A stretch of DNA of 64,000 nt from Puffinus mauretanicus (taxonomy: Eukaryota > Chordata > Aves > Procellariiformes > Procellariidae), in NCBI GenBank assembly GCA_023333565.1, contig JAJKFH010000374.1, forward strand, positions 3,348,001 to 3,412,000. The letters are read 5' to 3'. Shown here piece after piece: positions 1 to 13,163 of the stretch (position 1 is its first letter; each line of letters begins with the position of its first letter). The notes beneath the pieces were generated by a model. That model was given only the letters and a program-made list of their open reading frames with translations, did not search any database and was not told the origin of the DNA. The position numbers were made by a program, and so were the translations under genes.

Positions 1-78
1 CACGGCTCCCTAAAGAAATGCTCAAACTATAGCCTCAGCCACATCATTTCCCACCGACCATTATTTCCCAGTGATTAC

Positions 79-273
79 CTTTTGTTCTTCTCTTTCTGTT
101 GCATTTTGACACTTCTCAATCTTCCACTGCCGCATGAAATCTCGCAGATATCCAAAGAGAGTGAGAACACCATAGCCTACGTAGGTCAGCACAGCAACGA
201 GCATTGGTGTTTCTTCAAATGCTTCATTGAAAGGCCTTTTGTATAATCCTCCATTGTGCACAATATGATTTAT
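79..273 (-). CDS. SPTLC2: SPTLC2 exon 2 (residues 43-107)
   Basis: The acceptor (…CTATAG) precedes base 273 and the donor GTAATC follows base 79. It has 65 codons in phase 0, beginning INHIVHNGG (human QIHHVTQNGG). It encodes the [18 protein letters not shown] block and the single membrane helix ([20 protein letters not shown]), then a basic/charged stretch ending EEQK, exactly where the human exon ends. Confidence 0.97.
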
Positions 274-3200
274 CTATAGTAAAAATTTAAAGAGAGGCAG
301 TTGTGAGATATATTCATTCAAGAAGTGACAGATAGGCATTTCAGAGTAGTCCCCGATCAGATATAAGCTCTATATCCCCCCCGCCCAGCTCAAAATACTT
401 CCAGCTAGGTTCAGCCATTACTGACAAATACTGTCCGTCTCCATATACGAGGTTGCTAAGTTGTTGATATAACCACAGTCACAGTTACCAATTTAGTACA
501 GTTTAATCTAACATCTCATTAAAGTTCTTTAGCTTGCAAAGCTACACAGAGAGCATTGCTTACATCCAGGCCAACCAAAATGAAAAAACTGCCTTCCCCC
601 TTCACCAAGAACTAAGTAGGCACAAATAACAGAACAGTGAGGCTTCCCAGGCTCACTACAGGGAAAAACAAAGTAGAAATGAATAGTTTTATTAATCTAA
701 ACAATGTATTGTCAGGATTATGAGAACTGAAAAAGTAACTGGAAAATATCAAAATAGACTCAACTTTGGAAGCCTATATTACTGTAACAAAACAAGCATA
801 ATCTATGTGTCTCCGTAGCCGCTAGCCTAAAGATGCTGACGTAAACACTATACTCATCCATAAGGTGGAAATGACACCACAGACAAAAAAGTCATTGTAT
901 ACGCAGTCTCAACATTGCATGTATGTCAGCACACAGAACAAAGCAAGGCTTTCTGCATAAAACCCATGCTAAAAGTCATCTTGCTACTTACATACCATCT
1001 CCTGAAGATAAGAGCTTGACTAGTTGTACAATACATGTGCATGTCCCTCTCAAGTATGATTACTGTAATACATAATATTTGTCACTATTACAGAAAAACT
1101 TCACAGCTACAAGGCAAAGGCCTACTCAACATAACACTGGGTGGGTGGGGGAGGGAAACATCATGGTTTTAACTATACTACTTGTTCAAAGAATTAGGAT
1201 AAAGATCAGATCTCAAAAGTCAATGTATCAAAATATAGACACCCAGCCATTAGATGCAAATTGCCATCTGTATTCCTAAAAGTTACAGAGTAGCTACCCT
1301 ATAATAGAATAGCTATGTGTGAAAGAACACTCTCTAAGACGTAAATCCCCTATCTATAGCATCAAAGGTGACAAGTCTTACTCCTTGCAGAATAGATTTA
1401 TTTTTGCCAGTACTCCTAGGCTTAGGAAAATTACAATCTATTAAGTAAGCTAAACAGATTAAGACTGGCATACAATTCTGTAACACTCTGGTATCCAAAT
1501 ATATTATGAAGGATGTTGCCAGATGTGCATGGGAGCAGCTAGAAAACAAGAAGGAAACCAAGATAATATGTTTCAATAAATGCCTATATTAATAATAACA
1601 CCACACTGAAGAGAGGGCTAGGGCTAGGACAAAGATGTTGCTCAAATTTCTGTGGATTGTACTCAAATTGGAGCTTATAGCCAGATATAATAAGAAATGT
1701 ATTTTAAAAAATGTTCTAATCAAAGAAACATCAACATCTAGGAAAGAGGTTGATCCTAAATACATCAAAAAAAGACAACAGCAAATAATCGAGAGGGTGC
1801 GGGGCGGGGGACAGCAGACATAATAAAACCAGTTATTCACCTATGGCACTCATACTATCATATGGGAAAGGAAGCCAGAGTTGTACTAACCTCTGTAACA
1901 GCTAATGAATCAATAAAGCCACACATACTTGCTGGCCTCACCAGACACTGCATTATTTGGAAAATGACACCTGCTCATCTCACATGCTGGAGCAAGTCTG
2001 TATTTCAAGCCTGGCGTTGGTATCTTGAAAGCAATTTTTCAGAAGCAATTTTCTAATTTAAGCCACCACTGTACGCAGTATGTTTTTAAAACTACTTCAG
2101 TATTAAACCTGGCCTCAAAGTGCTGCAAGTTAGTTATCTGCATCTGGGGTAAGTGCTGCTGCTAAAAGAGAAGTTCCTACTGTGTCTTTGCTGTTTTGTT
2201 TCTTAGGGTACAACTACGCTATAGCTATGCAGTCGCTGAGTATAAACCGCACCAGCACCTTCCTCCTGATACGCATTTCTACCTCTTCCCTTTTGCCAAG
2301 ATAGACATCCAGAACAAAGTTTTAACCAGAGCAAATCCTCGATTTGGTCACCATAGTTGCAGGGACTTTAGAATTGGTACAAGTGTGGAAACAAAATAGC
2401 AAAGACACAGTAGGAACTTCTCTTTTAGCAGCAGCACTTACCCCAGATGCAGATAACTAACTTGCAGCGCTTTGAGGCCAGGTTTAATACTGAAGTAGGT
2501 TTATAAACATACTGCATACAGTGGTGGCTTAAATTAGAAAATTACCATGCTTTGGAGCAGGTGTAGGAACACTTGCTTACCACATTGCAGCTCAGATGAT
2601 GGCAATTTAAAGCTTTAATGCAGGCCATAGATTTATACACTGTTCTCTTCAGGAACAGTGCCAGCCAAAGGAACTGCCCCTGCCCCACTCACTCCCATTT
2701 TGAGCCATCTGCACCACCCTCTGGGTTGCACAACTAAGGCTAATCTGATTTTCAGCATAGCGTCCCTCCAACACTGAACTGATCCAGGTTGGAAATATAA
2801 TGGTTTGCAGAAGGTTATTTATTAGACCCTAATAGTCTTTACAGCACCACTCCACAAACTCATCCAATAGATCTCAGCAAACAAGACCCAGCAGCTGTTG
2901 GGGAGAGAGGAGGGGCAGCAGCACCATGACAATCAACAGACTCGGTGAGCCAACGCTGCAGAGGAAAAACCATGAAAGCTTTCTCTTCTCTATTACTTTC
3001 GAGATTGCTTAACTGTATCACTATGACTCCAATTCATGAAACCATAGAATTTTATTGCATCCAGATCTGAGAAAGATCATGCACCAAAGCTCCAATTACT
3101 ACAATTTCACAGCTTGATGAATTAAAGTTGAATTTTGTGTCCTCACGCTGACAGACCAGGCTGTGAATAGCAGCTCTTCAGGAGCAGACACATGACATAC

Positions 3201-6200
3201 CTGCTACCTGTGGCTGTCTACTAGTAGCTCATTTTTCGATAAGCAGACAGAAAACTGGTAGTGACTACTTTGCAAACTACCTAGCATCTAATAAACAGAG
3301 ATCACATCAAAGATTTTAATGTCTTTCCCAAGTAACTGGAAGTTCATCTGGAAGAGATGAGAGGCTACATCCTAAGGGTATGGATCTGAGGTTACGTAAT
3401 ACCAAAAAATAGCTACTGGGAAAAAAAAAACACAACAAATCCAAACCTATACACAATTTTAATCAGAATAAAAGCATAGCAATTTTTTCCAGGTCTTTAC
3501 AGGTGCCTCTGCTTGTGACAAATGCTAAAACTAAACAAGTTATTCCACATGGTCAAAAACAACACCTCACTGAGAAAGGCCCTTTTGGGAATACCTGTAT
3601 TGATTCAACACATACTCCAATCAATTCTACCTCCCACTGTTCTCCTACCAATGTGCTTATACATCCTTATACTCTCATGTCAGCTACCACATAAGCTGAG
3701 AAGCTTCTATGCTATCCTATCTAAATTAAACATTAAAGAAATACTCTGAATGCAATTGCATGGACTTTTCATGAAGCATACGATGACTATAAATACACTC
3801 TAGAATTGCCTATAGAAGAGACAATCGTAGCCACATTTTAGATACAAGCCTATTCATTCTTCCAAGAATGCCTTATGAATCTGCACATTTGCCTTCAAAT
3901 GAAGGCTTACATGCTGCGAGCTCCAAGCCTGCTGCCAAAAAGCAGCAAGTTCAGTTCCAGAGACCAAGAAAGAAGGTGGCTACAGCTTAGTGATTCATTT
4001 CCTTTTCTGGGGAAAAAAAAGCATGCAAGATTAAGACTTTTATGGTTTCAACAAGTCTTATGATAACTGAGCCATGACCTTTGAACTAGAAGATACTGCA
4101 TAATTAAGTGGAGACTACAAAGGAAAGTCAGGGGTCACCTAAGTGTCTGGTTCAAAAAAGCACACATATGCTCACCTACATCTCTCTTTCGTGTACTGCC
4201 CAGACCACATGTACACAGAAGAGCACCATCCCATTAAGAAACTCAACTGCAGGAGAAAAATCAGAGAGCACCACCCAGCTGGTTACAGAAGGCAGCAAAG
4301 AGATGGTATTCTGAATCAGCCACAGGTAGTGCTTGTATTGGGCCAAGCTCTTGGGGAAACAAATCACATAAAACAGTATTGTAACAGTTACTGAGCAGCA
4401 GCAGCATACAGCTACAGCTAGAAAGGACTGCCTTGGTCTAAGCAGAACACAGCAGGGAGTCTGATGATAATCATCTCCCCAACCTGGTAACAAACAGTTC
4501 CAATTCACAAGATGTTACATTACAAAACTGACTTCAGATTTAGTTCATGCTGCTGATTAGAAGCATTATAAGTAGCATGTCTAGTACAGGCAGAGGATGG
4601 CATTGTGGATGTATGCACATGCAGCACAAGCATACCCAACCTGATGTTCTTACCCAACTCCTGTGCAAAGTTATGCTTTAAAGACCAGTCTCCAGATAAC
4701 ATCAGATCTTGCAGTGCCTTAAGGTCAGGTACCATCAGAATGAGACTCCAGCTCCACAGACAGAAAAGGTATTTCTGCCTATCCCAAGTTATTCTAATTC
4801 TTTAACTACATATATGGAAAACATCTCACATAATACCCCTTTTGCAGTTACCTTAGCATGATTACAGGTCATCCGGCATTAGGGACAGAATAGTGTAATC
4901 TACACAAAAATAGTTCCACTTTAAGCCACCTACTGAGCATAAATTCACACTAGAATGTATCCAATTGCATGCTTTATTGATTACAACCTCCACTATCTGA
5001 CTAGATGTGAAGATAACTCCTTTATCAGAGCATTAAAAAAATTGCAATTCATAAACAGCAGTTAGCAGGAAACTTGCTTTTACTGGTGCCCTTCACCATT
5101 TTCCATTTCCTAAATTTGGACAGTAGGATCTTCAGAGAGGACCACCATACCTCACCCTGTCATGGATAAAGAAGGTAAAACAAAACCAGCAAACAGATGC
5201 AGATTTTAGTGTTAATTAGGCTTTCACTGCCAGCACCCAAAACAGGTCATATATGAGATTGGCATTATTCTGAACCTGACTTCCTTTCCATTAAAAACTT
5301 ATTTCTCAAAACCAATAGGAAAAAGGGTTTTCAGTATATTTGCTATACCTGTGTCAGCAAACAACTTGGATAAGAACTCATCCTAAACAAAGTCAGCATG
5401 GCAGAAATCGGTAGATGCAAAGGAGCACACAAGAAGCCAAAAACTCTCAGACTGAAGGGTACCAGGTTTAACTTTCAAAAGCATTAGAGAAGGAGAATTT
5501 CTGTGAGAACACAAAAGCCATGCTTAAGCACAGGAACATTTGCAGATACTACCGTAGACAACACACAGGATTTATCACAGGAATCTGAGTACATACCTTG
5601 CATGGCAGGCATATACTTCAGGGAGAGAAGATGCTACAAGTGCAACACGCACAGCACACAGTAAGAGAGAAGTACACAATAACTGGTTATGCTGCTACCC
5701 TGGGAAAACCCTAACACTCTGTATTAAAGAGGCTGTTTCATCTCATGCTGCCAGGAAGAGCTAAGTCAGATGAACCTGGCAGACTTTATGTAAACACCCT
5801 AAAAGGATTATTTATGCTGGAACACAACTTCACTAAATTCTTATTAAAATTTAGTAGCTTCTTGTTGCCGCACACCACACATACTGCAGAAATTTTACTA
5901 GCAGCTTTTTTTTAGAAACATAATGTGGAAGACCACTTCCATGAGTTGCTTGCTCTTTTGTCAAAGATTCCTGCCAAATATAAGGAATAAAATGGAAAGA
6001 TATGGGATGCACCTCTGCTCTAGGATATGCCTCCACTCTCAAAAGCGGTCACGTTTATTATAAAGGATCAAGGGAATCAGCACTAGAGAAACTACAGCAG
6101 TGAGAACTCCACACGGGCAGCTGCTTTAAGTTGTTAGGGTATTCTGTAGTAATTTTACTGTCACCACCAGCCCTTTTCCTTGCACTGCTTTGTTCTTAGA

Positions 6201-9200
6201 CTTCAGATCTCAGACTGTTGCATGGGTAAAAAGACCAAGTATTTACTACCAAAATTAGAATGAACTGATTTGAATCACATTTTAAGCTTTCAAAAAAAAA
6301 AAATCACAGGAGGGGAACTTGTTTTACAAAACCGACTCTAACACTGGAATGTATTCCTAATTAAATATTTGTTCTTGTTGGCAGGTATTATCAAATATTT
6401 TGATTTGCCACTAGTTACTCCCAACATATTTGACATTCCTTTGTTAAGACACACTTGCCACATCTACACAAACAGTATAAATCTTCGTAATGTTTAAGTG
6501 TTGTTTGGCTTTTTTTTTTTTCCCCTTTTAGCAAGGGAATGATGCAATTAAATTTGGGGTTTTTTCCTTGCTACATATGGCTGACAGTTTGAATCCTACT
6601 TTTTTTTCCTGACAGTTTACCTCAAATTACCTTAAACCTAATATGTTACTTTATCTAGTATGTTCAATAGATTTTAGGTGTATAGCATTTTGACAGAAAA
6701 TTCCTTAACTGCACGCTTAATTACTAAATGTGTTTTACAATAAAGCTTTCCAAAGACAGCGCAAGTCTGTAGGGGTTCACTAACAAGTCAATCTCTAGGC
6801 TCTCAGATACCTCTGAAAGCGTTCCTAACGTACTTTAGAATTCGCTGTCACTTATGTTTACAGACATTAAACCCCATTACTTCCTAAACTTTTCAACTCC
6901 TGCTTTCTCAACTATAAGTATTCTTCAAGACTACGCTTCTCAATTAAAAATGGTTCTTTTTCTAGGAGTGATTTCTTAATGAAGGCAAAAAAAAAATTGG
7001 AAACCTTGCTGAAGCTGGGCCAATGTTTTATGTTCCTACTAGAGAAACTAAAGTCAATACGTAATTAAGATAAAGCTTTTTTCCCAACAAATTGAAAGCA
7101 TGACATTTAGGAAAGCAATGTTCCTGCTGTACGATTAAGACAGGAAAATACAACATGACATATCACTCAACTAGTTACAATAACAAAAAATGAACTTGCA
7201 TACATTTATAACAATTTTTATAGCATTTAAGGCTTATCACCAACTAAATTTGAAATGGCAGTCCCAATGTAATTGAAAGATTTTAACACTTTATCCAAAC
7301 TGACTTCTCAGTAGCACATATTCAAATGCAAAAGAAGCCAGTCACATCAACAGCTACCATGGGTGCTTGTTTTCATACCAGTACAGATATACAAACTCTC
7401 AACAAGTGCAACACTGGCACTACATCTATGATGGCCTCAAATATTCATTTAGCCAGACAAAATGTTGTGTAGCTATTCATTCCACAAAGGCTTATAGCCT
7501 TTTATAAGTGAATTTTGTATTAGAAAAGTATCCTCATGCAGAGGCACGCATTTTCAGAAATAGAGTTTTGTCGATTAAAACATCTGAAGGAGATCACAGT
7601 CTTTTCTAGGTCAGCCAATTTTCTACTCACTTCAGTTTTACATTACTGACACAATAAATGAAGTCAATCAAAAAGCCAAGCAAGAGGCAGAAAGTAATTT
7701 CTTTCCTCAGGTCTGATGCAAGCCTCAGAGTACATGCTACAAGCCCTAAGGCACACATTTTTACAGGGGTTCAAGGATTAAACGCTCATGTCTAAACCTG
7801 GGCAAACTCTCCTGCAATCCATGAGTTTATCTCTGTAACCATGGAATAACCAAGGTTGGAAGGGACCTCCAGTGGTCATCGTGTCCAACACCCAGCTCAA
7901 AGCAGGTCTAATTACAGCAGGTTGCCAAGGGCTACGTCCAATCTAGTCTTGAACACTTCCGAGGATGGAGGTTCCACAACCTCTCTGGGCAACTTCTTCC
8001 AGTATTTTACTACCCTCATGGAAAAATTACTTTCTTTATCAAAATTTCCCATTCTTCCAAATTACATCCATTGCCTCTCATCCTATTGTCACGCACTTCC
8101 AAGAGTCTGGCTCCATCTTCTCGATATCCTCCAGCCGGCTAGTTGAGCCTTCTCCTCCTAAGGTTGAGCAAACTCAGCTCTCAGCCTCTCCTCATACCTC
8201 ATGTGCTCCAGCCTCTTCTGCTTCCTGGGGGCCCTCCACTGGATGAACAGACTCACGTGGCTATGTCAGCATCTTTCTGGGGAGCTCAAAACTGGACACA
8301 GTACTCAAGATGCAGTCTCACAAATGCTGAGTAAGGGGGAACGATCACTTCTTCGTGAATAAGTTAATACGATTTAGTTCTTTAGGATGAATTTTTTTTC
8401 TTTTTATCAGAAATATTTGCATTTTTAATTTGCACGCAGATGTGAAAAAAACCCCACAATTCTGTACTCAAATTCCTTTTTATACCAGTGGATAAGGCAG
8501 CTATTTAGCATCTTTATCTTATCCTAACCTTCATCTGAAACAAGGGCTCATTCACATTGCTGCTACCACTAACTCACTGTAACAAGAAAAACTTCCAGTA
8601 TTTGTTGCACTCATCTTCGTAAGTGCTCTTCCAAAGAAGTTACACTAACCTGAATCCCAGCAAAAGCATCTCTAAAATCAAGATGAAGCCATCATTCCCC
8701 TGCATCCTGAAGCGTCTCACAAGATGAGCCTACAAGCAGTATGATTACTCTCTCTGAAAAAACCAAACACAAATCACAGGACCACCCAAGCTGTTTTTAG
8801 CATGTACACACCAAAGCTTTCAGAAAAAAAAAAAATCTACGCTGCCCATTTTAATAGCTGTAAGAATTCATGACTTGTGACAGTTTTAAAGGAATGCAAA
8901 TCCCACAGTCCTCCCACTCTCTTCAACCAAACTATTCCTTTTGTCTTCCTGAGGAAGTAGTATGAGACCTTGTTTACAAAAGCATGTATGCAATAAGCTA
9001 TCTGAAGATTGCTATAGTATGGTATTTGAAGACCTTCTAGAAACATCAGGGAAATTACAATTTGCTTATATCATTCCAGCTCCTAACTAACTAAATGGAG
9101 ATACCATGCACAACAGAAATTGATATCTAAAGCCTATATTCCAATTATTTTTTTAGTTTGAGATTATTTCTTCTTCAACTTCTAGAAGCATAACAGAACC

Positions 9201-12200
9201 ATTCTAAGGTAAGAAGCTCAATTAAGGAGTCTAAAAAACCACATTACTAAATATCTGTTCACAATAATAGGTAGATTCCAATAAGTTATTATGGAAAATA
9301 AGGGCACCTTGGCCCATTAAATATGTCCCAATCTCCCTATTTTAAGCAAGAAATTTTTTTTCAGATGCAGCATTAGAAAACCATTAGCCCTTTGCTTCAG
9401 AGCAAAACACTCCAATGGTGAAATACATTCCAGTTTAAAATTGCACTGCAGAAAGAAAAAGCAATTTTCCCTGCACTCTTTATTATTCCCACAAGTGTCT
9501 TGATAGATCCTAAATACCATTTTTCTACTGAACTCACTTAACACTCTCTCTAACAGACCAGAAGGACATAAAAAGTAGAATCATGCACAACTTGAAGAGG
9601 TAACTTCACTGTTCTTTTATTTAGATTTGCTTTCTTTCTCCTGGCTGTGTTCATTTCCTCACGTCATGACAATACCCTTTGAGGTGTCAGGCTTTCATCT
9701 TACATAGTGCAGTATTACACTGAAGCATTAAATCAGTTTTGAACCCATCCACAGATTACTATTCTTCCTAACCATGCACTCCTTTAACTGTACATAGTCA
9801 GAAATAAGTTACTTAACTTTTTTCCAACATCCCACAATTTTTAATTGCTAGATGGTTCTTCAGCCTCTTTTAATTAAGATGCTTATAGTGAGATTTTTGC
9901 ATTCACTGAATTTTAATCTCTAACAGATTAACTGTTAGCAGAATCAAAGTAATTTGAACACAGGACTTCCCAGGAAACCAAAAGAAAGAGCTGTTATTTA
10001 TCTTAGTATTTCAACAGAATGTTTTTTTAATATGCTGAAACCTTAACTTCAAATGATTACTTTCCTAGCCACTGATGATATTTCATTAATCTCCAACGTA
10101 GCCAAAGTCAGTTACTGCATAGTCTTAGTAGACTAAAAGTTCCCCTCTCCTCTTACCAAGGGGAAGGATTAGCAGTTCAGATCCCAGCAGGAAACAAAGT
10201 AATACAACCTATTTAAAAATTAAGGTGAACAATTTCACCCTTTTTTGCTTATGCTGGAATAACAGTAAAGAGCCCACTCTATGTTAAATACCAGCCTCTC
10301 TCTGTGGAAGGATTTGTAAGGAAAGCCTGAAATCTGTGTCATGAGGATAATACCCTTGAATCTAAACTTCTTTTTTTAGGGTAAAAAAAAAAAAACCAAA
10401 CAAAAAAACCCAAAAAACCAACCAAACCAACCCCAAAACTTACTCAGGTAACCACAGCAGAGATGTCCTAGTCAGGGGCAGATTCCTTTTTTTACACCGT
10501 TAAAAATGGGTAAAGCTTTCCTGGCTATCAAGTCCTACAGGAGAGCATGGTGATGTACTACCCTGTCTCCAAGCTCTCCTCTCACAAGCTCCAGGCTTTT
10601 CCAGATAAATCGCCAGTGACTGCAACACTTCTTTACACCAATGGCTTTTCTTGCCCCTCCTCTTCCCATCAATATATTCATTTTATCTAGATCTCTTCTT
10701 GGCTCTTACTTCTCTCAAGGAACCCATCATAGGCTTTCTTGCAAAAGCACTTTTCCCCTTATCCTACTTTTCTGGGTTTTTTTTCTACTAAATAGGAATT
10801 GCACTCTCACGTGTAAGCTGCCTCCTTTTCGGCACTTGATTACTTTGCATTCCAGAGATCACTTGCAGATTCTCAAGTGTTGTATGTGGTATGTACATAG
10901 TATAGATATATACGTACATAGACAAATATATTCAACACAAGGTAAGCATTAACATGTTTCCCTTCTCCTGTGTAAAGGCCCAACAACCAAAATTCAAAAG
11001 CCAAAAGGCCAATCAAGTAGCCAAATCTGTGATACATCAGCAACTATATCTTTGGCAGCTCTTAAGCTCCCATCACTGACGCTATTTGAGAAAGCTGTAC
11101 ATGGCTAGTACCCCCAAACAGTCACTTCTTCCAGTCAGGTTCTAACATTTAGACCCTCATTTTGAAAGTTAGCAATCTGGCCCACATAAGATTATGGAGA
11201 AAAGAATGCAAGACTCCTAATTATAAATCTCTGCTAGACCAGCAAGCAGCTGCCAGAAAGATATAAAACTTTCTTACAGTCGTCTTATATCCTCTGACAA
11301 TGCTGCTACACCTCGGCTTTTTGCTAAGATTTCTCATGACCACTTCTCCCCCTTTAGAAATAGTTATCTCAAACGCCTCAGGCTTCCAAGGCATATTTGA
11401 GCATAGTATCACATGCAAGCTACTAACTGAATAGAATGTCTCATAAACCAGCAAGGTTTTTAAGCCTCCCCAGTTTGACATTGATGGTTTTTCCATTCAC
11501 ATGCTGCATCTCCCATGTTTTCCAGATACATAGCTGAACAAATCCTTGAGGAAAAGGCTTCCTTATCCCACTATTCTGTTCTGAAGCAGAACAACATAAC
11601 TGTATTCAGCCCTTCTTCTTTAAAAAGCACAGAGGGGAAAAAAAAACACTCACAGAATAACACTCACCACCACCATGCTTGGTCTTCGCGCAAAGATTTA
11701 CATCTACGATTTTATAGTCGGTAGTGCTTGGTGTTTGCAAGGCAAGACTACCAATGCCATAGCTCCCTGAACCAGTAGAAGCTACCACTGCTGCCAAACA
11801 AAGGTACTGTACCCTCCTCCTCCATTTGTTCACTCCCAATACTGTGCTATCACCTCCCAAGTGCCAATGCAAGACTATGAGTGTCCCTCCAGTGAAAGAA
11901 ATACAGTAAGCATCCTGGGTTAAAGTTAACTCAGAAAAAAAAAAAAGTTTAGTTTTATCCTGCATCAGTTCTCAATCTGGTTCACGCAGTGACTGCACAA
12001 GTCTACACTGGAAAAACAGAAGGGGCAGCACAGGAGTAACAGGAGGGGTGACAATGGGGGAAGGCTTTTCCCAAGCAGCTTTAGGTGTCCAAGGAAACAC
12101 AACCTATTCCATACTGCTGGGATTGCCTTCATGAGAACCATTAAGTACCTTACACTATAACACAAAAGTTTAGTGTTTTGCAGAGAAACAACTGGAAGTC

Positions 12201-13077
12201 TGAAAGCACAAAACCACACTCGCATCACAGGGTGTTAATACAGCCAGGTGGGAAGTGCTGCATCAACCTTTAACTCTTCTGTAGAGAGAAGTCTCTACTC
12301 AAAGCTACTTGTAGCCATAGCCCTGTGCGCCATACCTGTAACAATAGAACAGTAGTGAAGAACTGCTAAAATCTTTTCTCCTAAAGCACAGACCTATTAT
12401 ATTATAGCGAGGCTTAAGCTTAAAGCTCTGCTGCTAACAAAAGCCTTGCAGTAGAGATATAGCAAAGACCTGAGGGCCAGCCGTTTCACGTGAAGTTACC
12501 AGCCTGGCGAACAAACACCCACCAGGCGCAGCCCTCCGAGGCAGGCCCGTCACCGAGGCGCTGCTCTCCCTCCCCAGGCGAGGGCCGGGAGGGCGCAAAG
12601 CCGACCCCCGCCGGCCAGCCAAGTTTTGCCGAACTCCCCAACAGCCGCACCTCGGTGGCTTCCCGGAGCCCGCCTGCCGCCGCCGCAGGGCGGGGGGCGG
12701 CTGCAGGCTCCCCCGGCTCCCCAGCCCACCCGGGGGGGGGCACTGGCGGCTCGCACAGAGGGACGAGGCGGCGGGGCGGCAGCGCCCCGAGGCACCGCTC
12801 GGCCGGAAGAGAGCAACCGGGACAGCCGCCGGCCGCGCCGCGGGCGGCCCCACAAGCCCTACCCGCCACCGGAGCCCCCGAGACGGGCGACCGCCACCCC
12901 CACCCCGGTGCCGGCCCCACCCGGACGGCGGAGGGCGCCCGCCGCGCACACCTGGGTGTCAGGCGCGGGCAGGCCGCGCACGTAGCCGTTGCGGAGCGCG
13001 CCGTGGGCCGCGCCGCTGCAGCCGTTGGAGCGGGGCTGGGCACCCAGCGCCGCCGCAGCCCGCTCGGGCCGCTCCAT
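79..13077 (-). CDS. SPTLC2: SPTLC2 5' part (coding exons 1-2): serine palmitoyltransferase long-chain base subunit 2
   Basis: Two coding exons on the minus strand, 12952-13077 and 79-273, join in frame to give the first 107 residues. The rest of this roughly 560-residue protein lies left of base 1. SPTLC2 is the PLP-binding subunit of the ER serine palmitoyltransferase complex with SPTLC1 and small SPTSS subunits. The complex condenses serine with palmitoyl-CoA, the first step of sphingolipid synthesis. The visible part is the cytosolic N-terminus (RNGYVR motif near residues 29-34 as in human), the conserved block [18 protein letters not shown], and one membrane helix at about residues 66-85. 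The aminotransferase domain with its PLP lysine is not in the window. The start ATG has G at -3 and +4. The assignment rests on near-identity of exon 2 to human SPTLC2. Confidence 0.97.
2047..2202 (+). repeat. Left arm of long inverted duplication
   Basis: Position x here pairs with position 4590-x in the right arm with no gaps. I count 5 mismatches in 156 positions (about 97% complementary), with an unbroken perfect stretch of 71 bp (2122-2192). It does not match a terminal-inverted-repeat family I know, and there is no flanking target-site duplication. Confidence 0.93.
2388..2543 (-). repeat. Right arm of long inverted duplication
   Basis: Reverse complement of 2047-2202. The arms are separated by a 185-bp spacer (2203-2387) that is not itself repeated. 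A shared 10-mer just beyond the outer ends (gagcaggtgt at about 2555, reverse complement at about 1968) hints that the arms were once longer and one side lost about 60 bp. Confidence 0.93.
7838..8355 (-). mobile_element. CR1 LINE 3' fragment
   Basis: The plus strand reads the complement of a CR1 tail: a ccatggaataac terminus, ggttggaagggacctc, the 'caggttgccaagggct' and 'ctctgggcaacttcttccag' segments, then upstream CR1 sequence up to about 8355 including 'gctgacatagcc' on the minus strand. It is 5'-truncated, as nearly all CR1 copies are. Its sense strand is that of SPTLC2, within intron 1. It is degraded, so old. Confidence 0.88.
10376..10440. repeat. A/C-rich simple sequence
   Basis: A run of A followed by irregular CCAAA/CAAAC units, about 65 bp. 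It could be the oligo-A tail of a decayed element, but no body is recognisable beside it. Confidence 0.7.
12952..13077 (-). CDS. SPTLC2: SPTLC2 exon 1 (coding part, residues 1-42)
   Basis: ATG at 13075-13077; 42 complete codons; ends CAG followed by the donor GTGTGC (phase 0). It lies inside a CpG island. Residues RSNGC and LRNGYVR match the human N-terminus, but the alanine run of human is absent and the segment is otherwise diverged, as is usual for this disordered leader. The 5' UTR extends into 13078 onward; the TSS cannot be fixed from sequence. Confidence 0.93.
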
Positions 13078-13163
13078 CCCGCCGGCTCCGCTCCGCTGCG
13101 CTGCGCCCGCTCCACCGCCCCCGCCCGGCCGCGCCGCACCGGAAGCGCGACCTGCCGCTTCCC

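Larger units (their letters stand above)
274..12951 (-). other. SPTLC2: SPTLC2 intron 1
   Basis: 12.7 kb AT-rich intron with no open frame resembling a protein. Contents: a large inverted duplication (2047-2543), a CR1 3' fragment (about 7838-8355), an A/C-rich simple stretch (about 10383-10440) and several oligo-T/oligo-A tracts (for example about 6510-6522). The last 470 bases (12480-12951) are already part of the CpG island. Nothing else recognisable was seen. Confidence 0.8.

Noticed and set aside
2196..2399. 67-codon frame filling the loop of the inverted duplication
   Set aside because: No recognisable protein; begins on a non-ATG codon and extends into the repeat arm. Considered a captured exon because TTTCTTAG precedes it, but no donor or homology supports that.
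3049..3110. 'accatagaatttta' resembling a CR1 3' end
   Set aside because: The following sequence does not continue as CR1; the match is too short.
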